Positions 30,233 through 36,996 of a DNA stretch of 36,996 bases are shown here, piece after piece. The position numbers and the translations under genes are program-made. Each line of letters begins with the position of its first letter. Positions within the stretch are counted from its first letter, which is position 1. The stretch covers positions 24,734 to 61,729 of the forward strand of contig PAHO01000047.1 in NCBI GenBank assembly GCA_002705085.1, read 5' to 3'. The DNA comes from Phycisphaerae bacterium (GTDB taxonomy: Bacteria; Planctomycetota; Phycisphaerae; Phycisphaerales; SM1A02). The notes under the pieces are model-generated. The model was not told the DNA's origin. It worked only from the letters and a program-made list of their open reading frames with translations, and did not search any database.

Positions 30233-31674
30233 TCTCAAAACCCACACCACCAAAAGCCCATCCACCTCGCCATCCTCAAGGGCACTCCAAGCGCCGCGGA
30301 GTCAGTGTGTTGCTCGCCATGTGGAGCGTGGTCATCGCCGCCCTCACCGCCACGAGCATCCAGTTGGTTTCATTCCGGCAAGCGCATCTTGGCCACGAGG
30401 TGCTGCAACGAACCCAAGCCCGATGGGCCGCCCGGGCCGGCGTCGAATCCGTCATTGCTGCCCTCTCGTGGGATGCCACCACCCCAGAACCAACCGATGC
30501 GTTCAGTGTTTTCCGTGAACTCCGACTGGCCAGCACTGGCCAAACCGAAAATGCATCGTGGGATATTCGCCACCACCGCGAAGGCATGGACTTCGGCGAA
30601 CCGCTCGATGAACACGCCCGACTCAACATCAACGACGAGCAGAATCTTGGCCTCCTCTTCCCACTCTTCGAAGAACCCATGCCCGGCATGAACCAGGACA
30701 TGAGTGAAGACCAATACGCGGCACTGCGTGATTGGATCGATGAAGACGACGAACCCACCATGTTCGGCGCTGAATCGGATTACTACGACGCCAACTACAG
30801 TTACAGCCCCCGCAATGAACCACTCCGATCGATCACCGAGATGGAACTGATCGCAGGCATGTGGCCCGACTATGTTCGCGGCGAAGACTGGGATCTGGAT
30901 GGCCGCTTGGATCCCAATGAAAATGACGGAGACAAGTCGCCCCCCGAAGACGATGCTGATGGCTGGCTGGATGGCGCCTGGGCCGGTTGGCTGACCGTGA
31001 CCTCTGTGGCCGATGGTGTGACCGATTCCGGCCTCCCACGTCTTCGCCTGCAGTACTGTGATCTGGGCGATCTTCAAGATCGCATCGGCATCACCCCAGA
31101 ACAGGCCCAGGCCCTCCAAAACTGGGCTCGCGGCTCGGACGAGATTCATCTGACGGACCTGCAGATCCAATCGCTGTCCAGTCTGGCCGGAGGTTCCACC
31201 CAACCCCAAGGCCAGAATCAGAACCAAAACCCAGCAACTGGGAACGAACTGGATCTGGACGAAGACCAAACCCTTGCGGTCATTTCCGAATGCACACTTT
31301 TTCCGGCTTATGAAAGGCGTCCCGGCCCCATCAACATCAATACGGTCCCAGAATCCTTGTTGATCGCCCTCTTTCGTGCCCGCCAACTGGAAGAAACCGA
31401 TGCCCAGCAACTTATTTTCATGCGAAATGCCATGGCTGAGGGCGTCACCGATTTGGCCCGTACGGTGGATGAAAGCATGGGGAGTTCCGATCCAACCGGA
31501 CAATTGGCGAACCAGACCCGACAATGGCTGCTCCGGTCACTGGACACCCGCAGCAATGTCTTCCGGATTTCATCCATTGGGACTTCTGAGGTCTCTGGGC
31601 TGGAACAGGAAATCATTTGCTTGGTGGATCGTTCCACTATTCCCGTACGCATCATCGAGTACCGCGAACCATGA
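30229..31674 (+). CDS. gspK: type II secretion tip protein GspK-like
   Basis: A 481-aa protein with a basic, Pro-rich 24-residue leader ending RRG, then V-S-V-L-L-A-M-W. As in known GspK, the +5 residue is not Glu, which fits the tip pseudopilin. The region after the helix has RWAARAGVESVI, DEHARLNINDEQN and a segment with INDE / DWIDEDDEPT. An Asp-rich insert (DWDLDGRLDPNEND, then DDADGWLDG, about 222-250) looks like a calcium-binding loop. The C-terminal GPININTVPESLL is the GspK helix-hairpin-helix-like motif. The start at ATG 30229 has GGGGGAGG upstream. GspK caps the I/J/K trimer and starts pseudopilus assembly. Confidence 0.93.
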   Translation: MISKPTPPKAHPPRHPQGHSKRRGVSVLLAMWSVVIAALTATSIQLVSFRQAHLGHEVLQRTQARWAARAGVESVIAALSWDATTPEPTDAFSVFRELRLASTGQTENASWDIRHHREGMDFGEPLDEHARLNINDEQNLGLLFPLFEEPMPGMNQDMSEDQYAALRDWIDEDDEPTMFGAESDYYDANYSYSPRNEPLRSITEMELIAGMWPDYVRGEDWDLDGRLDPNENDGDKSPPEDDADGWLDGAWAGWLTVTSVADGVTDSGLPRLRLQYCDLGDLQDRIGITPEQAQALQNWARGSDEIHLTDLQIQSLSSLAGGSTQPQGQNQNQNPATGNELDLDEDQTLAVISECTLFPAYERRPGPININTVPESLLIALFRARQLEETDAQQLIFMRNAMAEGVTDLARTVDESMGSSDPTGQLANQTRQWLLRSLDTRSNVFRISSIGTSEVSGLEQEIICLVDRSTIPVRIIEYREP

Positions 31675-33575
31675 CTTTTCCCACTGACGGCACCATCTTG
31701 GCCCTGCAACCCGACGGAACTCGTCTCCGAGCGGTGACTGTTGATCGACAAAATGGCATGGTTCGGTCAGCCACCACGCACGAGCTCGAGCCGGACACCT
31801 CCTCCATTTTGGGATTGATGGCCGAATCAGAGGCCGTTGGGGTCATGATCATGCTGCCAGGCGCCTCCATGGTGGTCCGAACCTCCCTGCTGCCTGGAGG
31901 GTCCGACCAAGAACTGTTGCCCGCCTTGGCCATCCAGTCCGAAGCCCTGCTGGGCGCCGAACATCCTGAACACCGAATTGGACGAGGCCTGCTCCCCTCC
32001 GCCCCCGGAGAAAGCAATCGCATTGGAGTGCTGACCAGTTGGCCCTCCCAGATGCAAGCAGAAGCATTCTCGGATCTCGCGGAACACACGGAAATTCCGG
32101 TTCGATGGACCACCCCGGCCGCGGGTCTGGCCGGCCTCATGGGTGCCCACCGTCCCGCCGGCCCCTTGGTCCATGCGGACAGCCACACCGGCAGCGTTAC
32201 TTTCGCGTGGTCCCACACCGGTGGAGTGGGCTTCCGGAATGTTCTTCTCCCCGCTGGTGAGCTTTGGGCTGCATCTGTGGGGCGAGCGTTCCAAGAATCT
32301 GCCCTCGGTTCCGGCGCCCCCGAATCTTGGGCGGACGCGGCCGGAGAAGCCCTGCAGACTGGCTTGGCCTCGCTTGATGGTTCGCTCACCATCCTGCCGC
32401 ACGAAGTTGCCACAGACCTGCAGGAACGGACGGGGCTTTCCAACGCCGAGTTGGGCACGCACGGCATCTTGGTTGGCGCCTTGCTCATTGATCCCCAAGC
32501 AAGCGGCTTGGCTGGACTTCGGGATTCAATGCCCACCGAGAATCCAGATTTCCAAGCCCGTGTCACGGCCGCTTTGTCGGTCCCCAAAACCGCACGACTC
32601 ATTGTCGCCGCCGCCGCAATCATCTTGATCTTCGGCCCTATTGTTTCCGCCTGGACCCGGCTCAGCGTGGTGGAGTCACGCAACGCCGAACTCGCCAGCA
32701 TGGTGCAGGATGCGGACGCTCTCGAACGATCCTTGGCCCATTACGACACCCTTGGCAATACCGGCTTCAGCGCGGTCAAAGTGCTTTCAGACTTGTTTAC
32801 CAACCTCCCAAGGGGCATTCGAGTCGAAGGCGTAAGGATGAACACGCGGGACACGAGCTTCTCTCTCACGGGGAAATCCATTCCCGACCGTTCCGCTGGG
32901 GTGTCGGCCACCGACGTCATCGAATCAATGCGTCAACAACTCGGGCAAGACCGGATGTTCAGCCGCATCAGTTTGAACTGGGAGGAGCCCGATGCTTTCG
33001 GACACCTTGAGTTCACCCTCGCTGGTCGGATCGACAAGCCCCACAAAGACGTGATGTACGAGCGTGAGCGGGACTTCGCGGCCTATTCGTTGGCCGCTCG
33101 CATGTATCCCGATGCGTTCCCTGAAGACCAATCTGGATCTGGCTCCAACCCACCGGCTGAGGACACCTCCGATGCCAACGAATCGGCATCAACACCCCCC
33201 GCCACCGAAGCGGATGCCGCCGCCCAATCCGATGCAATCACAAATCGGGGTGATATCGAATCTCGGCTGAATCGCCCGGACCTTGCCGGAGGTGAGAATG
33301 ACACCGCCTCCATGGCCGACGCCAGCGACCGCGGCGGTTCGATGGTCGACCCCAATCTGATCCCTCAACCACTTTCCTTGACTCAAGTGCAAGCTTTGTC
33401 CCGAGACGAAATCACCGCCGAGATCAAGACGTTCTCAACCGCTTACAACCTGCTTCGCCAAAACGGAGCCAGCAAAGAGGACAATCCACAGCACGATTTG
33501 TTCCTGCAGATCCAAGCCAGCTGGAAAGACCTTCGCAGCGAACTTCTCAACCGGAGTCGGGAGGGCAACAACTGA
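31671..33575 (+). CDS. gspL: type II secretion assembly protein GspL-like (actin-like plus PilN-like)
   Basis: A 634-aa protein. Residues 1 to about 300 have an actin-like fold typical of GspL/PilM (ILALQPDGTRLRAVTVD at the start, SVTFAWSH and a GLxGLM-type segment in the middle). A single membrane helix lies near 306-328 (RLIVAAAAIILIFGPIV). Behind it is a PilN/GspL-like coiled coil and ferredoxin-like domain (VVESRNAELASMVQDADALE, then LFTNLPRGIRVEGVRM). Residues about 480-560 are acidic and Ala/Ser-rich, and the last 70 residues form a helical extension not expected in GspL. The ATG overlaps the gspK stop (ATGA); no upstream extension is needed. GspL links GspE to the inner-membrane complex with GspM. 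It may be a PilM-PilN fusion. Confidence 0.82.
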   Translation: MTFPTDGTILALQPDGTRLRAVTVDRQNGMVRSATTHELEPDTSSILGLMAESEAVGVMIMLPGASMVVRTSLLPGGSDQELLPALAIQSEALLGAEHPEHRIGRGLLPSAPGESNRIGVLTSWPSQMQAEAFSDLAEHTEIPVRWTTPAAGLAGLMGAHRPAGPLVHADSHTGSVTFAWSHTGGVGFRNVLLPAGELWAASVGRAFQESALGSGAPESWADAAGEALQTGLASLDGSLTILPHEVATDLQERTGLSNAELGTHGILVGALLIDPQASGLAGLRDSMPTENPDFQARVTAALSVPKTARLIVAAAAIILIFGPIVSAWTRLSVVESRNAELASMVQDADALERSLAHYDTLGNTGFSAVKVLSDLFTNLPRGIRVEGVRMNTRDTSFSLTGKSIPDRSAGVSATDVIESMRQQLGQDRMFSRISLNWEEPDAFGHLEFTLAGRIDKPHKDVMYERERDFAAYSLAARMYPDAFPEDQSGSGSNPPAEDTSDANESASTPPATEADAAAQSDAITNRGDIESRLNRPDLAGGENDTASMADASDRGGSMVDPNLIPQPLSLTQVQALSRDEITAEIKTFSTAYNLLRQNGASKEDNPQHDLFLQIQASWKDLRSELLNRSREGNN

Positions 33576-34177
33576 TGAGCGACACCCAATCCCCTGTCAT
33601 CCGCTACGGCCTCCCCGCCATTGCCGTCATGATCGCTTTTGGCCTGTGGTCATCGATCCTGGGGCCAGTGGCCGAGCAGATGCACGTAGAAGCTGACCGC
33701 ATCGAATCGGATGCCAAACGCCTTTCTGACGGCGCCGAATTGGCCGTTCGACTTGGTCGCGCTGAACGCAAAGATCGGAACGCAACGGGCGATTTGATCG
33801 TGGCCTTCGGCGATGTGGCCGCACCGCCAAGTGAAAACGAAGCGGGGTCAAACCTGCTGGCATTGATCAACGACATTCGTGAAGAATTCGGCAACGCCAT
33901 TCGTGAAGACACCTTCCGTCAAGGCGTGGGCGCAATGATCCCCAAAACCGAAGCTCGTCGCATGCTGGGTCGAGATGGCGCTGTACAGCGCGTCACGGCT
34001 GAGTATCAATTCGTCGCCACCACCGAAGATGCCATCCGTATTTTGGGACGCCTCGAAGGCTCACCTTCGGTAGACCTGGTGACCGAGATCCGAATGACCA
34101 AAGAAGATGGCGGAAGAATTGCCGTGACCTGCTCAATGGAACGCTGGGCTTTGGCTTCAGTAAGGAGGGGCGCATGA
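33575..34177 (+). CDS. gspM: type II secretion assembly protein, GspM/PilO-like
   Basis: A 200-aa membrane protein with a short cytoplasmic N-terminus and one helix at about 11-32 (YGLPAIAVMIAFGLWSSILGP). It continues as a long periplasmic coiled coil (EADRIESDAKRLSD) and a small ferredoxin-like fold ending in TEYQFVATTEDAIRILGRLEG and LVTEIRMTKEDGG. This is the GspM/PilO design: GspM pairs with GspL to form the inner-membrane platform. The subfamily call rests on architecture and position after gspL. ATG 33575 overlaps the gspL stop (TGATG) and has GGGAGGG upstream. Confidence 0.78.
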   Translation: MSDTQSPVIRYGLPAIAVMIAFGLWSSILGPVAEQMHVEADRIESDAKRLSDGAELAVRLGRAERKDRNATGDLIVAFGDVAAPPSENEAGSNLLALINDIREEFGNAIREDTFRQGVGAMIPKTEARRMLGRDGAVQRVTAEYQFVATTEDAIRILGRLEGSPSVDLVTEIRMTKEDGGRIAVTCSMERWALASVRRGA

Positions 34178-34845
34178 AATCCCGTGACCTCAACATGTCC
34201 ATCGGTGGCCTCGTGGTTGGCCTGCTGACGTTCTTGGTGTTGGCTCGGTCTCCACTCAACGCCCTGCTGAGTGCACCAGCCGTTGGTGACGAAAATGCAT
34301 TGGCCAAACTTGAAGCATTGCGGGATGCGCACGATGACGCGCGAACCACTTGGGAAAATCGATTCGCCGGACGATCTGCATTCCACACTCCCCCGCAACC
34401 TCGTCGTCCAAGACCCACCCCACCCCGGCCGGTGACCCCCCCGACCACCAGACCAGAACCTGTTCGACCGGCCGTGCCGGTGACCCCCCCAGAACCCACC
34501 TCATACACGGGGCCGAACCCAATTGCCTTTGATGGGGACAATCTTTGGTTCTCCAGCGACGACCGAATTCGCCTTGGTGGCGAAGCGTCTCGTGGCGTCA
34601 CCTTGGTGGGCGTCGAGGACGCCCCTTACAGCTTCCGTGTTGAATACCGAGGAAAAGAGTGGGACGTTCCCCTCCGACCCCGCAGCGACGACAGCGATCT
34701 CTTCAAGCCCGCCCGCAACCGGGGGCAAGGAGACCTGGAAGCACTGTCGATTCCTGACGAACCCGATCCACCCACCGAAGAATCCGAACCAGAAGTTGAC
34801 CCAACCCCTGCTTCGACATCTGACCCAGAAGTCCCCGACGAATAA
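34174..34845 (+). CDS. gspC: type II secretion protein, GspC-like
   Basis: A 223-aa protein with one N-terminal membrane helix (about 9-29) and a periplasmic part. A Pro/Thr/Arg-rich linker (about 72-105) is followed by a small beta domain (about 112-170) containing GGEASRGVTLVGVEDAPYSFRVEYRGKEWDVPL, in the pattern of the GspC homology region that binds the secretin N0 domain. The rest is an acidic, Pro/Glu-rich tail. Real GspC is often encoded first in the operon; here it lies just before gspD. PilP-like would be the alternative. ATG 34174 overlaps the gspM stop and is preceded by AAGGAGG. Confidence 0.72.
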   Translation: MKSRDLNMSIGGLVVGLLTFLVLARSPLNALLSAPAVGDENALAKLEALRDAHDDARTTWENRFAGRSAFHTPPQPRRPRPTPPRPVTPPTTRPEPVRPAVPVTPPEPTSYTGPNPIAFDGDNLWFSSDDRIRLGGEASRGVTLVGVEDAPYSFRVEYRGKEWDVPLRPRSDDSDLFKPARNRGQGDLEALSIPDEPDPPTEESEPEVDPTPASTSDPEVPDE

Positions 34846-34909
34846 GCCTCCGAACACCATCACCTGAGCCACAACCTTCTCGACTCACTCTTTGAGATCA
34901 ATACCAGCC

Positions 34910-36996
34910 ATGAATGTCCATTTCACTTTGCCAACCTTCACTTTCGCCACCACGCTGACCGCTTTGGCGTGCACCGCTTCTCTTCAGGCCCAAGTGGTCG
35001 AAGAATCGGACTCTGCCGGTGAAGCCACGACGACCATGCTGATCACACCCCCCGGCCGGGTGGAGCTTCCGAACGACGAAGTCCCCCCCATGGAAATCGT
35101 CGATCAGCCTGTTGAAGACATCCTCTACCGAATTGGTGAACTGACCGGGAAGACCATTCTCCCCGTGGGCAATATTGGCTCCAAGAAGTTCACCGTCATC
35201 ACCCATCGGCCAATGCCTCGCAGCAAAGCCTTGGATTTGATCTTCCGCGCATTGGTCCTGAACGACATCGGAACCATCGAACGAGAAGATGTCATTCTTA
35301 TTGGTGACCTCGATGACATTGCCAAGCTCCGGCAACAACCGGTGCTTACCGCCGATGACGATGTCATGATGCGACAAGACCTTGGTTCGTACGTGGCGAA
35401 GATTTTCCGCCTTGAGAATGTCAAAGTCGACGCCGTGGAACCCATTTTGACCGCCAGCCTTCCGGACAACGTCAGCATTGAAATCGACGGTTCCAGCAAC
35501 CAGCTCGTGGTCTACGCAGACATCGCCTACTGCCAGCACGTGCAGCAGATCGTTGCAGAACTCGACAACCGGTTTGTCCGACCCGAGACGCGTACCTGGC
35601 GGCTTCGACACGCCGATGCCGAAGCCGTGGCCGCGAATGTCACCGATTTGTTCGAGTCCGACGGATCAGCCTCTGGGTCTGCTTCTCGAGGCCGCACTCA
35701 AACTCGAACCGCGGGACGAAACAACGTTGCCACCCCACGGGTTGACGGCGGATCCCTTGGCGCAGAAATCGAACTGCGCATCACCGTCAATGTCCCTCAA
35801 AACTCGCTCACAATCTCAGGAGAACCTGCGGTTCTTCGGGAAGTTGATCGCCTCATCACCAGCGAATGGGATCTCCCGCGAGATCTGGGCACCACCAAAC
35901 TGTTCACCCTCCGATACACCGATCCCGTCAAGGTGGCTGAAAAGCTCAACAGCTTGCTCGGTCAGGGCACCGGAGGCGGTGGCGGTACCGCTCGAGGCCG
36001 AGCTGGCCAGCAAGGTGGCTCTTCCGTAGAAGATGCCCTCAGTGGCATCTACCGCATCGAGTCTTACCCCGAGACCTACCAATTGCTGGTCTTCTCCAAG
36101 ACCAAAGACTCGTTGGAATTCCTTGAGCATGTGCTGCAAAGCTTGGATCAGCCAACTTCAATCGGGCTTCCTTTTGTGGTTGAACTCAAGCACGCTGATG
36201 CGTTTGAGTTGGCCGAACAACTCAACGCACTGCTTTCTGAACCTGGGGTCCAAGCGGCCATCACCCGGCCAGAACAAGGCCTGTCGGGCCAATCGATCGA
36301 CCAATTGGCCAATGGAGGAACCGGTACGGACCAAACTGGGCAAAATGCCGAAACCGTAACCTTCCCCTGGCAACGAGGAGGCCGGGGCAACGAAGAGTAC
36401 ACCCCTGAATCGCCACTCATTGGCAAGGCACGAATTGTTCCGATCTCTCGCCAAAATGCACTCGCCGTCTTGGCACCGCGTCCCCAAGAAGAGGCCCTGC
36501 GGGACCTGATCACCTTCTTCGACCGGCCTGGTCGCCAAGTTGAATTGTCAGTCGTGATCGCAGAAGTCGAACTCAACGACGAATTGAACCTTGGTTTGCG
36601 AATGAGCGCCACGGGACTGGCCATCGAAAATGGTGACAACGCACTCGCTTTGGGTGTCAACACCACCAATCCCGCCACCAAAGAGTTTGATGTCTTTGGC
36701 TTGTTTGACTCCGGAACCCTGTCGGCTGAATTCAGTGCCAACACAGTGTTGCAAGCACTGGCGCAAGTGACCAACGTCCGAGTCATGCAAAATCCCGTGG
36801 TGTTTACCGCGGACAATCAAGAAGCATTCTTCTTTGATGGCTCCGAATTCCCCTTTGCCAACCAGGTCATTGCCAACGCCGGCACCGCGGGAGGAACACA
36901 AAGCTTCGAATACCGCTCGGTTGGTTTGGTGCTGAACGCAAGACCCCGCATCACCGCACAAAAAGATGTCGATATGGACATCCGGCTGGAACTTTC
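34910..36996 (+). CDS. gspD: type II secretion secretin GspD (3' end outside the window)
   Basis: Open from ATG 34910 to the right edge with no stop (695 codons seen). A signal peptide (MNVHFTLPTF...TASLQA) is followed by N0 (about 55-125, VEDILYRIGELTGKTILPVG), N1 (about 160-230, VAKIFRLENVKVDAVEPIL and SNQLVVYAD), N2 and N3. The N1-N2 and N2-N3 linkers carry Ser/Gly/Arg-rich inserts (SASGSASRGRTQTR, GTGGGGGTARGRAG). The secretin domain starts near 541 with VELSVVIAEVELND and later RVMQNPVVFTADNQEA and YRSVGLVLNARPRI. It forms the outer-membrane pore of the system. It lies 64 bases after gspC, with no strong ribosome site. The missing part should hold the rest of the beta-barrel. Confidence 0.95.
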   Translation, partial: MNVHFTLPTFTFATTLTALACTASLQAQVVEESDSAGEATTTMLITPPGRVELPNDEVPPMEIVDQPVEDILYRIGELTGKTILPVGNIGSKKFTVITHRPMPRSKALDLIFRALVLNDIGTIEREDVILIGDLDDIAKLRQQPVLTADDDVMMRQDLGSYVAKIFRLENVKVDAVEPILTASLPDNVSIEIDGSSNQLVVYADIAYCQHVQQIVAELDNRFVRPETRTWRLRHADAEAVAANVTDLFESDGSASGSASRGRTQTRTAGRNNVATPRVDGGSLGAEIELRITVNVPQNSLTISGEPAVLREVDRLITSEWDLPRDLGTTKLFTLRYTDPVKVAEKLNSLLGQGTGGGGGTARGRAGQQGGSSVEDALSGIYRIESYPETYQLLVFSKTKDSLEFLEHVLQSLDQPTSIGLPFVVELKHADAFELAEQLNALLSEPGVQAAITRPEQGLSGQSIDQLANGGTGTDQTGQNAETVTFPWQRGGRGNEEYTPESPLIGKARIVPISRQNALAVLAPRPQEEALRDLITFFDRPGRQVELSVVIAEVELNDELNLGLRMSATGLAIENGDNALALGVNTTNPATKEFDVFGLFDSGTLSAEFSANTVLQALAQVTNVRVMQNPVVFTADNQEAFFFDGSEFPFANQVIANAGTAGGTQSFEYRSVGLVLNARPRITAQKDVDMDIRLEL

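Noticed and set aside
30370-31524. 384-codon minus-strand frame opposite gspK
   Set aside because: Antisense to gspK motifs; no start signal or family match.

Overview
The window looks like chromosomal DNA from a planctomycete, most likely of the Phycisphaerae/Phycisphaerales type. Evidence: fairly high GC in most genes (a 60-base sample inside the Bat-like operon is about 62% GC), a MoxR / DUF58 / von Willebrand A (VWA) membrane-protein operon with very large VWA proteins, a type II secretion operon whose GspK carries an Asp-rich insert of the kind I associate with planctomycetes, and several planctomycete-style coiled-coil and lipoprotein genes. This is inferred from gene content; no rRNA or other marker is present. 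The window is almost entirely coding. No gap exceeds about 110 bases, and I found no tRNA, rRNA, CRISPR array or insertion sequence.

Layout. (1) Bases 1-114 are the 3' end of an ABC-F ATPase (EttA-like), convergent with an AT-richer orphan gene (116-634). (2) Bases 648-13934 hold nine minus-strand genes in a probable operon read right to left: ribF (FAD synthesis), nrnA (nanoRNA/pAp phosphatase), a membrane coiled-coil protein, a ferric-type ABC solute-binding lipoprotein, an ABC permease fused to an NHL beta-propeller, a 961-aa VWA/GATase-like/VWA membrane protein, a MoxR AAA+ ATPase, a DUF58 protein and a BatA-like VWA protein. The last seven are joined by 1-4 base stop/start overlaps, so they are probably translationally coupled. 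(3) Bases 13980-16931 encode a large NAD-type glutamate dehydrogenase, divergent from ribF. (4) Bases 16952-20425 encode cobalamin-dependent methionine synthase (metH, minus strand). A 22-bp near-perfect inverted repeat lies between it and the divergent gene to its right. (5) Bases 20530-23532 hold a secreted protein followed by a Nat-type ABC-2 exporter (ATPase and permease). (6) Bases 23605-36996 hold a secreted helical protein and then a type II secretion operon in the order gspE-F-G-H-I-J-K-L-M-C-D. gspD runs off the right edge.

How the genes fit together. In characterised systems MoxR ATPases act with VWA proteins as chaperone-like complexes at the membrane. Here that module is co-transcribed with a solute-binding protein and a degenerate iron-type permease carrying a sensor-like propeller, but with no transporter ATPase. 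This is the most unusual arrangement in the window and the best candidate for an undescribed system. The type II secretion operon is complete for ATPase, platform, major and minor pseudopilins, L/M/C assembly proteins and secretin, except for the end of gspD and a prepilin peptidase, which must be elsewhere. Several of its proteins carry non-standard tails or inserts.
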